Below, piece after piece: positions 1 to 9,449 of a stretch of DNA of 64,000 nt. The DNA is from Nostoc sp. B(2019) (GTDB lineage Bacteria > Cyanobacteriota > Cyanobacteriia > Cyanobacteriales > Nostocaceae). Made by a program: the position numbers and the translations under genes. The first letter of the stretch is position 1, and each line of letters begins with the position of its first letter. The stretch spans positions 310,001-374,000 of the forward strand of contig NZ_WVID01000001.1 in the NCBI RefSeq assembly GCF_010091925.1, written 5' to 3'. The notes beneath the pieces were generated by a model. It had not been told where the DNA came from. It made no database searches and saw only the letters and a list, made by a program, of their open reading frames with translations.

Positions 1-1330
1 AATCGGCATCGCGTAAGATGTTTAACCGCTCAGCGGTGACTTCGCCTAGAATGCGAATTGCCAAACCAGGGCCAGGGAAAGGTTGCCGTTGAACAATTTC
101 TTCTGGTAGACCAATAGAACGCCCAACTTTGCGGACTTCATCTTTAAACAGTTTCCGCAGCGGTTCCACTAGTTTAAATCGCAGGTCTTTGGGCAATCCA
201 CCAACATTGTGATGGCTTTTGATTTTCACTGCTACGCGTTCACCAGTTTGGGGATCAACGTTGGTGTCAGCGGATTCGATTACATCTGGGTAAAGAGTGC
301 CTTGAGCCAAATAGTCAAACTGACCGAGGCGTTTGGATGTTTCTTCAAATACACGGATGAATTCATGTCCGATGCGACGGCGCTTTTCTTCGGGATCTGT
401 GACACCATCAACTATCGCCAGGAAGCGATCGCGAGCATTCACATATTCTACTGGAATATGAAATTGTTCTTGAAATAGTTTCAATAACCGTTCTGGCTCT
501 AATTTACGCATAAAGCCTTGGTCGATAAACACACAAGTCAGTTGGTCGCCAATTGCTTTATGCAGTAAGAAGGCTAAGGTAGAAGAATCCACTCCGCCTG
601 ACAGTGCTAACAACACTCGCTTCTCGCCAACTCTGGCACGAATTTCTCGAATCGCTTCTTCGACAAAAGCCGCTGTTGTCCACGTGGGTTCACAATCGCA
701 GATGTGGTAGACAAAGTTACGGATTAATGCTAAACCACCAATGGAATGTACGACCTCTGGATGGAACTGGACACCATAAAGTTTCTTTTCATGGTCTGCA
801 ATGGCAGCACAGGGAGTATTTTCTGTATGTGCCAATAATTCAAACCCTGGTGGCATTTGCGTCACTGAGTCTCCGTGACTCATCCACATGGTAGTGCCAT
901 CTTCGACATTAGTCAGTAAGTCTGTGGGATCATCTATGTATAATGATGCTTTGCCATACTCACCTCGCTCAGCTTTTGCCACTTCCCCACCGAGTTGGCT
1001 TACCATCAACTGCATACCGTAACACACACCTAAGATGGGTATTCCCAAATTCCAGATTTCTGGGTCACAATGGGGAGCGTTATCACCGTAAACTGAATTC
1101 GGGCCACCAGAGAAGATGATCCCTTTAGGATTGAGTTGGCGTAAATGTGCAGCTGTAGTACGATAGGACAGGACTTCAGAATATACTTGAGTTTCGCGGA
1201 TGCGACGGGCAATCAGTTCAGAATATTGAGAACCGAAATCCAGAATCACAACCAATTGGCGATCAAGCCGTTTAAAATTTTCTAATGTCTGAGGCGCTTG
1301 TTCTGTTAGTAGAGTCACCGCTGTATTCAT
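1..1330 (-). CDS. guaA: GMP synthase (glutamine-hydrolysing), C-terminus cut by window edge
   Basis: Converts XMP to GMP with glutamine and ATP, the last step of guanine nucleotide synthesis in the cytoplasm. Translating the minus strand from the ATG at 1330 gives a class I glutamine amidotransferase domain with nucleophile Cys in GVCYGMQ and the His/Glu pair in FHPEVVHS. It is followed by the ATP-pyrophosphatase P-loop ALSGGVDSS and the start of the dimerisation domain ([12 protein letters not shown]). About 443 codons are visible; roughly the last 100 residues lie beyond position 1. The start gives the short N-terminal extension [14 protein letters not shown] before the conserved [14 protein letters not shown]. 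cbiD lies upstream on the same strand with a 226-bp gap, so guaA probably has its own promoter there. Family assignment is certain. Confidence 0.97.
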   Translation of the reverse strand, partial: MNTAVTLLTEQAPQTLENFKRLDRQLVVILDFGSQYSELIARRIRETQVYSEVLSYRTTAAHLRQLNPKGIIFSGGPNSVYGDNAPHCDPEIWNLGIPILGVCYGMQLMVSQLGGEVAKAERGEYGKASLYIDDPTDLLTNVEDGTTMWMSHGDSVTQMPPGFELLAHTENTPCAAIADHEKKLYGVQFHPEVVHSIGGLALIRNFVYHICDCEPTWTTAAFVEEAIREIRARVGEKRVLLALSGGVDSSTLAFLLHKAIGDQLTCVFIDQGFMRKLEPERLLKLFQEQFHIPVEYVNARDRFLAIVDGVTDPEEKRRRIGHEFIRVFEETSKRLGQFDYLAQGTLYPDVIESADTNVDPQTGERVAVKIKSHHNVGGLPKDLRFKLVEPLRKLFKDEVRKVGRSIGLPEEIVQRQPFPGPGLAIRILGEVTAERLNILRDAD

Positions 1331-1556
1331 GACCGGTAGATGTATGTCTGTTAAGGATAAATCGTTGTGGTGTCTAACGTGCCACCATTCCGCTGCCTGG
1401 TCAGGCTGATAATGGTATGAAGAATTTGTGCAAACGTAAACTTAAGTGCGTCTGCTGAGGTTATAAGTCTGAAATGGTATTAAAACGATAAACTTACCCT
1501 AGAGTGGCTACTGAAAAAATTATTTATTTGGATTGTTTACGATTATTCATAATAAA

Positions 1557-2672
1557 TTAACATAGTTTTCCCATCAGCAGAGCAGCAGTTTGGCTCTTTA
1601 CAATAATTTTGCGATCGCGGTCAAACAGAACAGAGCCACAGACCGTTATCTTTGCATCACGATTACTATGGCTTTGGATGTATTCTTGAGAACGAGCATC
1701 GATTGTTTCGGCGATCGCACTGTAAACTTGGTTTACCCAATCACTGCCAGTTGAGACATCGAGCGATCGTAAGTATGTCAGTGCCGCTTCAGCAGTAGGA
1801 CTATTAAATACTACTTGTATATCTAGCGACTTTAACCCGGCTAGGGCACAATGCGCTGCCAGAATTTCCCGGCGTCCATCAGCAACGTGGTGATGAGTGT
1901 GAAAAATTCCCCCAGCCAGTTTGATCAGCTTACCGTGATAGCCAAACAATAAAATTTCTTTAACGCCCAGTACATCGGCTTCTACCAACATTGGCCCAAG
2001 CCAGTTAGCAGTTTTTACTAATTGCTCTGAATTAATACCTAGTTTACGCGCCAAATCTAGGCCATTCTCGCCGATGCAGAATACCAAACTTTCAAAACGA
2101 CTGGCTTTATCTTGTAACTCAGCCCGAAAAGCTGCAAGCTGATCGGGTGTACTCAAAGGCTGAGAAATGCCGCTTGTCCCCAACAGAGAAAGTCCTTCAA
2201 TAACACCAAAGGCCGCATTTGAAGTACGAACAGCAAGCGATCGCCCCTCCGGTAGAATAATCGTTACCGTAATTTTTTCTCCCGGTTCCAGCATCGGTTG
2301 CAAATTCTCTTGTAACAGCCGATGAGCATAAGCATAAATAGCAGGCTTGTCACCCGCATTCATCTGCCTACCAATCCCTTCCCCTCCTTGAATAATTACA
2401 GTTTCTTCCCCCTCTTCTCGCCATTCCACCATTGCCCAAATCGGTGTATTTCTGGTCAAGTCAAGATTATCACCCGGCTCACTGCGAGTAATTGCCAAAG
2501 CCATGCTCTGGGATAGTCCTGCTACCTGTTCAATTGGTATTTCTGCGATTTGGGCTGGTTCAATCAAATCTACCGATACTACACTTAAGGATTGGCGATC
2601 GCGTAGCCAATGTAAAGCTGCAACGGCAGAAGCGCAAGCAAATACGGGGAGTGTGTATCCAGAACGGGACAT
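1557..2672 (-). CDS. cbiD: Cobalt-precorrin-5B C1-methyltransferase CbiD
   Basis: Anaerobic-route cobalamin biosynthesis: CbiD transfers a methyl group from S-adenosylmethionine to C1 of cobalt-precorrin-5B. The 371-residue protein has the family's N-terminal SGYTLPVFACASAVAAL segment, the NPxxxIGxxx-like region replaced by NTPIWAMV, and the central GTSGISQPLST motif typical of CbiD. The C-terminal half contains the GYHGKLIKLAGGIFHTHHHVADGR-type signature (His-rich HTHHH around residue 258). Length is normal for the family. It is divergent from uvrA, with 176 bp between starts, and guaA follows it on the same strand. No other cob genes are in the window. Confidence 0.93.
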   Translation of the reverse strand: MSRSGYTLPVFACASAVAALHWLRDRQSLSVVSVDLIEPAQIAEIPIEQVAGLSQSMALAITRSEPGDNLDLTRNTPIWAMVEWREEGEETVIIQGGEGIGRQMNAGDKPAIYAYAHRLLQENLQPMLEPGEKITVTIILPEGRSLAVRTSNAAFGVIEGLSLLGTSGISQPLSTPDQLAAFRAELQDKASRFESLVFCIGENGLDLARKLGINSEQLVKTANWLGPMLVEADVLGVKEILLFGYHGKLIKLAGGIFHTHHHVADGRREILAAHCALAGLKSLDIQVVFNSPTAEAALTYLRSLDVSTGSDWVNQVYSAIAETIDARSQEYIQSHSNRDAKITVCGSVLFDRDRKIIVKSQTAALLMGKLC

Positions 2673-2848
2673 TTTTTTAATTCAAAAGTCAAAAGAATGC
2701 TTCCAAATTAGCAGATAGGGGAGGATGTCTGCGGCATGAATCTGGAGCGATCGCCACTAAAAACAGTACGATTGTTCTACCATAACCGTAGTAAAGATAG
2801 TATTATTAAGGACTGTTTCACGCCGCCTCTCACCATCAGCCTGCCGAT

Positions 2849-5731
2849 ATGTCAGACCAACAGCTAGCCGCATCCCTCAACGGACATCTTCCGCACCCCA
2901 GCCATAACAGCCAGAATACCATTCGGATTCGGGGTGCTAGGCAGCATAATCTGAAAAATATTGACTTGGAATTACCGCGCGATCGCCTAATAGTATTCAC
3001 TGGCGTTTCTGGTTCGGGCAAATCTTCCTTAGCTTTTGATACCATTTTCGCAGAAGGTCAGCGGCGCTATGTGGAATCCCTCAGCGCCTACGCGCGGCAA
3101 TTTTTAGGACAATTGGATAAGCCGGATGTGGAGGCGATTGAAGGCTTAAGTCCAGCAATTTCCATTGATCAAAAGTCAACTTCTCATAACCCCCGTTCCA
3201 CTGTCGGCACAGTAACGGAGATTTATGACTATCTGCGGCTATTGTTTGGTCGCGCTGGTGAACCCCATTGTCCGATTTGCGATCGCTGTATCTCACCCCA
3301 AACAATTGATGAGATGGTTGATCGGATTATGGAATTGAGCGATCGCACCCGCTTCCAAATCCTCGCTCCCGTTGTCAGAGGTAAAAAAGGCACTCACCGC
3401 AAGCTGTTATCTAGTTTGGCATCTCAAGGTTTTGTCCGTGTGCGCGTCAATGGCGAAGTGCGAGAACTGTCCGATTCGATTGAATTAGATAAAAATTTTA
3501 CTCACACTATCGAAGTTGTAATTGACCGCTTGGTAAAGAAAGCTGGTATCCAAGAGCGTTTAGTTGATTCTCTTTCTACGTGTCTCAAACAATCAGGTGG
3601 TATTGCTAACATTGTAATTGGTGATAATCAGGAGCAAACAACAAATGATAAAGCAGAAGAATTAGTATTCTCTGAAAATTTTGCTTGTCCAGAACATGGG
3701 GCGGTAATGGAAGAATTATCACCGCGATTGTTCTCGTTTAATTCGCCTTATGGTGCGTGTCCTCACTGTCACGGTATAGGGACTTTAAAAAGATTTTCGC
3801 CTGATTTGGTAGTACCTGATCCAGAATCACCATTGTATGCTGCGATCGCGCCTTGGTCAGAAAAGGATAATTCTTACTATCTGGAATTACTCTACAGTTT
3901 GGGACAGGCTTATGGGTTTGAATTACAGGCAATTTGGAGCAAGCTGACAGTAGAACAGCAGCAGATAGTTTTGTATGGAGAACAAACTAAAGAGGGAGAT
4001 AAAAAACAGAATTTTAAAGGGGTAATTCCCATACTGCAAAGGCAGTATGAGGGTGCTTCAGAAATGGTTAAGCAAAAGCTAGAAGATTATTTAGTTGATC
4101 AGCCGTGTGAGGTTTGTGGGGGAAAGCGATTAAAACCAGAAGCCTTGGCGGTGAAGTTGGGACAATATGGAATTTTAGAGTTGACTGGGGTATCAATTCG
4201 GGATTGTCGGGAGAGAGTTGATCAATTAAAGTTAAGCGATCGTCAGTTACAAATTGCTGATTTAGTACTCAGAGAAATCAAAGCTAGATTGCAATTTTTG
4301 CTAGATGTAGGATTAGATTACCTGACCCTTGACCGTCCAGCAATGACACTTTCAGGTGGCGAAGCACAACGAATTCGTTTAGCAACACAAATTGGTTCTG
4401 GCTTAACAGGAGTTCTCTACGTTTTAGATGAACCGAGTATTGGTTTGCATCAACGAGATAATGGACGGTTGCTCAAAACTTTAACTAAGTTGCGTGATTT
4501 AGGTAATACATTAATTGTCGTCGAGCATGATGAAGAGACAATTCGCGCAGCTAACCACATAGTTGATATTGGGCCCGGTGCAGGAATTCACGGCGGAAAT
4601 ATTATCGCCCAAGGTGATTTCCAGACGTTGCTAGCAGCAGAAGATTCCTTAACTGGTGCATATTTGTCAGGACGGCGGGTAATTACCACACCAGCAGAAC
4701 GCCGCGAAGGAAATGGACGCAGTTTAGTAATCAAAAGTGCTAATCGCAACAATCTAAAAAATATAGATGTAGAAATTCCGCTAGGTAAACTCGTCGCCGT
4801 CACTGGTGTTTCTGGCTCTGGCAAATCTACCCTAATTAACGAATTACTCTATCCATCTCTGCAACACCATTTGACTAAGAAAGTTCCCTTACCTAGAGAG
4901 TTAGATAAAATACAGGGATTAAACGCTATTGATAAAGCGATCGTTATAGATCAATCCCCAATTGGACGGACGCCACGTTCTAACCCTGCAACTTATACAG
5001 GTATTTTTGATGCTGTGCGGGATGTGTTTTCTCAAACAGTAGAAGCTAAAGCTAGGGGTTATAAACCCGGACAATTTTCTTTTAACGTTAAAGGTGGACG
5101 TTGCGAAGCTTGTAGCGGACAGGGTGTGAATGTCATTGAAATGAACTTTCTACCCGATGTTTACGTACAATGTGAAATTTGTAAAGGTGCAAGATACAAC
5201 CGTGAAACTTTGCAGGTAAAGTACAAAGATAAGTCAATTTCTGATGTTCTCAACATGACAGTTGAGGAAAGCTTGGAGTTTTTTCAAAATATTCCTAAAG
5301 CTGTCGCTCGTTTGCAAACTTTGTTTGATGTGGGGTTAGGTTATATTAAACTCGGTCAACCTGCGACTACTTTGTCTGGTGGTGAAGCACAGCGGGTAAA
5401 ATTAGCAACTGAACTATCTCGACGCGCCACAGGTAAGACACTTTATTTAATAGATGAACCGACAACAGGGTTATCTTTTTATGATGTTCATAAATTATTA
5501 GATGTGTTGCAACGTTTGGTAGATAAAGGCAATTCAATTTTAGTAATTGAGCACAACTTAGATGTAATTCGTTGTGCCGACTGGGTGATAGATTTGGGGC
5601 CAGAAGGTGGCGATAAAGGCGGAGAATTGATTGCTGTAGGCACACCGGAGGAAGTTGCAGCTAATCCCAGATCTTATACTGGGCAATATTTGCAGCAGGT
5701 TTTGCAGCAGTATCCAGCGATGAAAAAGTAA
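2849..5731 (+). CDS. uvrA: Excinuclease ABC subunit A
   Basis: DNA damage-recognition ATPase of nucleotide excision repair; it works as a dimer with UvrB. The 960-residue protein has two ABC ATPase halves. The first has Walker [10 protein letters not shown] at residues 52-60 and signature [12 protein letters not shown] near 500, followed by [12 protein letters not shown]. The second has Walker [10 protein letters not shown] near 653 and signature [12 protein letters not shown] near 841, followed by [12 protein letters not shown]. Zinc-binding cysteines are visible as CPICDRC near residue 141, as CPHCHG near 310, and as the CEAC...CEIC module between about residues 752 and 780. Length is normal. 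No strong Shine-Dalgarno precedes the ATG; a cyanobacterial N-terminal extension of about 20 residues precedes the conserved core. Confidence 0.97.
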   Translation: MSDQQLAASLNGHLPHPSHNSQNTIRIRGARQHNLKNIDLELPRDRLIVFTGVSGSGKSSLAFDTIFAEGQRRYVESLSAYARQFLGQLDKPDVEAIEGLSPAISIDQKSTSHNPRSTVGTVTEIYDYLRLLFGRAGEPHCPICDRCISPQTIDEMVDRIMELSDRTRFQILAPVVRGKKGTHRKLLSSLASQGFVRVRVNGEVRELSDSIELDKNFTHTIEVVIDRLVKKAGIQERLVDSLSTCLKQSGGIANIVIGDNQEQTTNDKAEELVFSENFACPEHGAVMEELSPRLFSFNSPYGACPHCHGIGTLKRFSPDLVVPDPESPLYAAIAPWSEKDNSYYLELLYSLGQAYGFELQAIWSKLTVEQQQIVLYGEQTKEGDKKQNFKGVIPILQRQYEGASEMVKQKLEDYLVDQPCEVCGGKRLKPEALAVKLGQYGILELTGVSIRDCRERVDQLKLSDRQLQIADLVLREIKARLQFLLDVGLDYLTLDRPAMTLSGGEAQRIRLATQIGSGLTGVLYVLDEPSIGLHQRDNGRLLKTLTKLRDLGNTLIVVEHDEETIRAANHIVDIGPGAGIHGGNIIAQGDFQTLLAAEDSLTGAYLSGRRVITTPAERREGNGRSLVIKSANRNNLKNIDVEIPLGKLVAVTGVSGSGKSTLINELLYPSLQHHLTKKVPLPRELDKIQGLNAIDKAIVIDQSPIGRTPRSNPATYTGIFDAVRDVFSQTVEAKARGYKPGQFSFNVKGGRCEACSGQGVNVIEMNFLPDVYVQCEICKGARYNRETLQVKYKDKSISDVLNMTVEESLEFFQNIPKAVARLQTLFDVGLGYIKLGQPATTLSGGEAQRVKLATELSRRATGKTLYLIDEPTTGLSFYDVHKLLDVLQRLVDKGNSILVIEHNLDVIRCADWVIDLGPEGGDKGGELIAVGTPEEVAANPRSYTGQYLQQVLQQYPAMKK

Positions 5732-6048
5732 TAGAATACATCAGTAAAGCGTGATTTAGTTAATACTCTTGAAAAAGATAAGTTAGGTTTTGCCTTAACT
5801 CATCTTAAAATGTTGTTGGTTCATTTTATAGATTGCTTGGGAATTTTTCAGAAAAATATAAACCAAAAGTTTCAAAAATAAATTTTTCAAATTACGTCAA
5901 AAACTTTTATAAAGAGGTTATTCGCGTCAATCCCAAAGAAGAAAGAAGATTGTTACAATAAGTTAAAAATATAGTATAAGGGGGAGGTAATTGCAGTCTG
6001 TTACTAGATACAACCTAGTTGCCTCTCGAAAAAAGCGATCGCTTAATC
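5732..6048. other. Intergenic region after uvrA
   Basis: AT-rich stretch between uvrA and a convergent antitoxin-like gene. It holds an imperfect hairpin at 5775-5806 and one GCGATCGC octamer near 6036. No open frame with recognisable content is seen. Confidence 0.5.
5775..5806 (+). terminator. Possible uvrA transcription terminator hairpin
   Basis: AAGATAAGTTAGG pairs with CCTTAACTCATCTT across a 5-base loop with one bulge. It lies 44 bp after the uvrA stop. It has no long T-run, so it may be only a 3' stabilising hairpin. Confidence 0.35.
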
Positions 6049-6447
6049 TCAAAAGAACAAGCTCGCGTCAACATGAAAAAACTTTCCTAAAGCCTCAGCT
6101 TGTTGTCGAGAAATTTTTAACTCACCATTAAAGACTTGATCGACAATCTCAATCGAACCAAGAATTTCAACTAAAACAGCTTTTTCCAAACTCCGAGCTT
6201 CCATTAAATGCTTTAGTCTTGAGTGAGGTGTTGAGGAGTTAATTGGATAATGCTTTTCTTCAAAATCCTCAATCAGTTTTGTCAACAATTCCAATAAAAC
6301 ATCTTCTTCAGATGTCAGATAAGAACGAGAAAGGAGTTCTTCAACAATTTCTAAAAACTTCTCGTTTTCCTCTTCTGTTTTGATAATTCGAGGTTGATAT
6401 TGAGATAGCAATTGGCTGTAAATTCCTGAGTTAAAAGTAAAGGTCAT
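6049..6447 (-). CDS. HigA-like antitoxin / XRE-type HTH protein (orphan)
   Basis: 132-residue acidic protein with the layout of cyanobacterial HigA antitoxins. An N-terminal helical dimerisation part (residues 1-75) carries the TEEENEKFLEIVEELL segment. A C-terminal helix-turn-helix follows, with ARSLEKAVLVEILGS then EIVDQVFNGELKISRQQAEALGKFFHVDASLFF-type recognition region. Such antitoxins normally sit directly after a HigB/RelE toxin, repressing the operon and neutralising the toxin. No intact toxin is found upstream, but the last codons of a degraded frame overlap this start (see 6431-6535). A paralogue of the same architecture is at 28292-28693. DNA binding and antitoxin ancestry are inferred from layout; its present role may be regulatory only. 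Confidence 0.7.
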   Translation of the reverse strand: MTFTFNSGIYSQLLSQYQPRIIKTEEENEKFLEIVEELLSRSYLTSEEDVLLELLTKLIEDFEEKHYPINSSTPHSRLKHLMEARSLEKAVLVEILGSIEIVDQVFNGELKISRQQAEALGKFFHVDASLFF

Positions 6448-6535
6448 TTTTCCAGTTATCTTTGAGAACTTTAGCCAAGTGGACGATGAAGGCTACCAGC
6501 GAATAATATAAGTGGAGATCGCAAGGGAACTGCAT
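6431..6535 (-). pseudogene. Possible remnant of a HigB toxin gene
   Basis: A 34-codon frame overlaps the start of the antitoxin-like gene by 17 bp and ends in KDNWKNDLYF. This looks like the C-terminus of HigB/RelE-type toxins (usually ...HAEYDKxxWKND) and has the toxin-then-antitoxin overlap seen in intact higBA pairs. Upstream in the same frame there is a stop and no toxin core. The resemblance is judged by eye, over about 8 residues. Confidence 0.3.
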
Positions 6536-6939
6536 AGCCGATCACAGATGATCACCTAATATCGCTGGATCTGCTCTGAAGTAAGGGTTTTGGAGAGCGA
6601 TCGCTAATTACTTCCAACTTCTAACAACTAACCAAGAAACTTGCACACAAACCAAAATTGTATAAAATAGCACTTCTATCAAATTTATTACTTATTTATT
6701 GCTTTCGTCAATAAGTAAAATATATTTTAATATTAGGTTTAATATTAGTTTTTATATGAGTTTTTAAACTTGAGAAATATAAAATTTAAGCTAATATTTT
6801 ACTTAAATAATTATAAATCACTCTAACTCAATTTAAAAAAGAACAATCCAGCTATTGCCTAACTGAGTTACTCAATTATGCACCGAAAATATTATATAAA
6901 GCTAAACACATCAGAAATATCTCAGGGGAAAATAGGCTT
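6448..6939. other. Intergenic region with AT-rich promoter area
   Basis: Apart from the toxin remnant at its left end, this divergent region is strongly AT-rich, especially 6650-6840, and contains no credible gene. A run CTCAGGGGAAAATAGGCTT at 6922-6940 gives an SD-like GGGGA ahead of the ATG at 6940. Confidence 0.5.
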
Positions 6940-8145
6940 ATGAGTCACAAAGATATCCAGGAGCAATGCCAAAGTATCCTTAAAGACCTACAACAAGAAA
7001 TTTATCAACTGCTTGAAGAAATACAGAATAAACTTCAACAAGTAGAGTTGCAAAATTTAAAAGAAAATATTCAAGAAGAAATTGCCAGCCAAATATCATT
7101 ATTACAACGCTTAGGGGAATACATTTTAAAAGTTCAGAAGAGTAAACCTAAGAGCATAGCTGAGTGTATCACTCTACAATCAAAGCTAAAATCAGTTAAA
7201 GTGGCTTTATATTTTCTAATAATGATGAAGCAAGAAAAAATAGTTCTTGCTAAAAACATAAGACACGATATTGAATATTTTATCAATAGTAAAACACTTC
7301 TAGGTTTTACAAAAAATTTTTTCAAGCAAGCTGTTCGAGAATGGTCAGCACCGACCAAAATTCTACTGGGACTTGCAATGGCAATGCCAATCTATTCAAT
7401 TGTAATTCCAGGAGTTTTTGTGATCACGGTTGCGGTAACAACACTTACCCAGATAGACTCGCTGGCAGAGATATTAAAAAATAGTAATACTGTGGCTGAA
7501 TCACCTAGCATTTTAGATGAAAAAGCAAAAGTTAAACCAAGTCAAATACAACTATTTTTTGAAAGATCTACTTTGGTAATGGTCGCTGGTTTTGCTGGAA
7601 CATTCGGCAGCATTATTAGCATCCTAATTCGGCTTAAAAAATACCAGGATAGTGACTATAAAGGCTCGGCTGCTCCTATTTTAGTTGGCTTTGCTAAGCC
7701 TTTAATTGGAACAGCATTTGGCATCTTAGTTTTTACAATTATTAACTCCAATATTATTTCAACTATACAAGTTCCTAAGTCATCTGAAGAACCAGGAAAT
7801 ACTGATATCAAGTATTATTTCTTCTTTTCAATTGCATTTGTAGTTGGTTTTAGCGAACGGTTAGCTGATGATATTATCCAGCGAGCGGAAGGTGTTGTGA
7901 TACCATCAGAAACAGTAACTAAACTTAAGGAAGCAGGAGAAGATTTTCATAATTCTGCCCAAGATATTCAGGGGGCAGGAAAAGATTTTCAGCATTCTGC
8001 CAAAGATATTCAGGAAGCAGGAGAAGATTTTCAGAGTTCTGCTAAAGACATTCAGGAAGCAGCAGAAGATCTAAAACATAGTGCAGCTAATGAGCCAACA
8101 ACTGAATCCTCTCAAGCTAATAGCTCACAAACCCAAAAAGCTTAA
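6940..8145 (+). CDS. Unknown multi-pass membrane protein with C-terminal 14-residue repeats
   Basis: 401 residues, family not recognised. Residues 1-110 are rich in Q, E, K and L with heptad-like spacing (QEIYQLLEEIQNKLQQVEL), suggesting a cytoplasmic coiled coil. Four hydrophobic segments follow: about 142-170 (ILLGLAMAMPIYSIVIPG), 210-232, 248-272 and 290-308. The tail (residues 331-382) is a tandem repeat of EAGEDFxxSAKDIQ, three full copies and one partial, predicted to be an amphipathic helix. The shape, coiled coil plus membrane block plus helical repeat tail, suggests a scaffold or mechanosensing-like membrane protein, but no function can be assigned. Base composition is AT-rich like its flanks. 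It stands alone as a transcription unit. Confidence 0.75.
   Translation: MSHKDIQEQCQSILKDLQQEIYQLLEEIQNKLQQVELQNLKENIQEEIASQISLLQRLGEYILKVQKSKPKSIAECITLQSKLKSVKVALYFLIMMKQEKIVLAKNIRHDIEYFINSKTLLGFTKNFFKQAVREWSAPTKILLGLAMAMPIYSIVIPGVFVITVAVTTLTQIDSLAEILKNSNTVAESPSILDEKAKVKPSQIQLFFERSTLVMVAGFAGTFGSIISILIRLKKYQDSDYKGSAAPILVGFAKPLIGTAFGILVFTIINSNIISTIQVPKSSEEPGNTDIKYYFFFSIAFVVGFSERLADDIIQRAEGVVIPSETVTKLKEAGEDFHNSAQDIQGAGKDFQHSAKDIQEAGEDFQSSAKDIQEAAEDLKHSAANEPTTESSQANSSQTQKA
7930..8085 (+). repeat. 42-bp tandem repeat inside the membrane protein gene
   Basis: Three complete 42-bp units (7930-7971, 7972-8013, 8014-8055) and a partial fourth (8056-8085) encode EAGEDFxxSAKDIQ. The units keep frame and protein sequence with a few third-position changes, so the repeat is translated and selected. 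Confidence 0.85.
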
Positions 8146-8252
8146 CCTGAGCAAATATAGAAACTGGAGTTTAGGCTAATAATAAAGGGTAGGATTGATA
8201 AAACTTAGTTTTACAACTTCCTTAAGTTTTTACAACAAAACCCTATGAATTA

Positions 8253-8543
8253 TTAATAACTCAAAGGAGAACCAACTGTTAGTTGTCTTGAATAGTCTGT
8301 ACCATCAACCCTATTATCATAGACGCTATACGGCCCTCCAATTACGTTGAGCAAGGGATTAAAGCCGTAATTGATAGCAATTATCTGAATATTAATATCG
8401 CCCCCCAATAAGTCATCTATTTGTGCTTGAGTCTGTTCATTTATAAATGGGTCTACATCAATATGATGTAAGTCGTAAATTACTATTTTAGTCATTATCT
8501 TGTTTTCGTAATCAGGATGTAATTCGTGTTTTACAATTTTCAT
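8253..8543 (-). CDS. Small protein with possible double-glycine leader
   Basis: 96 residues from the ATG at 8543, or 80 residues from an internal ATG at 8495 (MTKIVIYDLHHIDVDPF). Neither start has a strong Shine-Dalgarno. The part from Met17 on resembles the many small Nostoc proteins that begin (M)xxIxIxDLxx, continue with an acidic helix, and end the leader with GG: here INEQTQAQIDDLLGG. The following 'core' is DINIQIIAINYGFNPLLNV plus a Gly/Tyr/Asp-rich tail. Double-Gly leaders direct export and cleavage by peptidase-containing ABC transporters; none is encoded nearby. The assignment is by pattern only; it could be an unrelated small protein. Confidence 0.5.
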   Translation of the reverse strand: MKIVKHELHPDYENKIMTKIVIYDLHHIDVDPFINEQTQAQIDDLLGGDINIQIIAINYGFNPLLNVIGGPYSVYDNRVDGTDYSRQLTVGSPLSY

Positions 8544-9008
8544 CTATGCTTTGTAAGCGCTGTGTGTGCCTACGAGGTATTTTTGGTCAGTTTACCCATA
8601 AATACCCATTTTTTAAAATTCCCTAAAAATTCGGGAATTTAGAGTATCAATAGTTTTAGATAAAATAGCGCCTTTCTAATTGGTAAAACCAGAGTTTAAT
8701 TTGACTTTTAAAGTTTAATATTATTACTCAGAATCTAACTAGATTATATGCAAAGTTTTCATAAGGAAATAAACAAGATGTAAATTTTCTATATAAAAAC
8801 CACTTATATAGACGATTTTTTAGGACAAAATTAAATGAGTTTTGTCTACAAAACTGATATTTTTCATAGTAAGTTTTTGCTGGTCTGTTTGCCTAAATAA
8901 AATTTTATACAAGCTAACACTACAAATGATTTTTAATTACTATTATTTCCTAAATAGTTAGAGGAAAAATTCCTCTTAGGCTCTAAAACTAAAATACCTA
9001 GCAACTAA
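8544..9008. other. Gene-free AT-rich stretch
   Basis: No open frame, tRNA or clear hairpin terminator is visible. It presumably contains the promoter of the small minus-strand gene at its left end and the 3' end of the DUF2358 transcript at its right end. Confidence 0.45.
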
Positions 9009-9437
9009 TTAGCTGTCTCCTCCTTTTCTAAAAAACTGCTTTAAAATCTTTCCTGGTTTGCGATCCCAAGTGTCAATGTGCTCGTATATCAAACCGTTTC
9101 GGTTGAGTTTATAAGTCGAGTAACCATTAAAAAATATGCCTGCTTGCCAAGGAACACGTAAAACTCCACGAACTGTCCACTTGGCTAAAATGGTATCTTC
9201 GGCTGACTGATAAACTTCATGCACATCAAAATAAATTTGATTAAAAAATAGTCGAGCATGAAATCGTAAAGTCCAAAATATAATGCGATAGTTGAATTTG
9301 TATTTGAATTTATTTACCGGGTCTTGAAAGTAGATATCCTGTGTATAGATGTTATATGAGATATCTTTTTGAAAAAGTGTTGGTAAATCATGTTTGAGAG
9401 TTTTTATGACTCGTTCTATCTGCAATTGATATTCCAC
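9009..9437 (-). CDS. DUF2358 family protein (NTF2-like fold)
   Basis: 142 residues matching the cyanobacterial/plastid DUF2358 family. It starts with MEYQLQIERVIKTLKHDLPT and has the characteristic DISYNIYTQDIYFQDPVNKF block (residues 25-44), in which a small helix precedes the F-x-D-P motif. It ends with a W-x-x-x-G-V-L-R-V-P-W segment (WTVRGVLRVPWQAG) and a terminal HIDTWDRKPG. The family has a SnoaL/NTF2-like cone fold of unknown role. It follows the GH10-like gene by 12 bp on the same strand, so the two are probably co-transcribed. Confidence 0.8.
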   Translation of the reverse strand: MEYQLQIERVIKTLKHDLPTLFQKDISYNIYTQDIYFQDPVNKFKYKFNYRIIFWTLRFHARLFFNQIYFDVHEVYQSAEDTILAKWTVRGVLRVPWQAGIFFNGYSTYKLNRNGLIYEHIDTWDRKPGKILKQFFRKGGDS

Positions 9438-9449
9438 GCTCTTTGTCCC

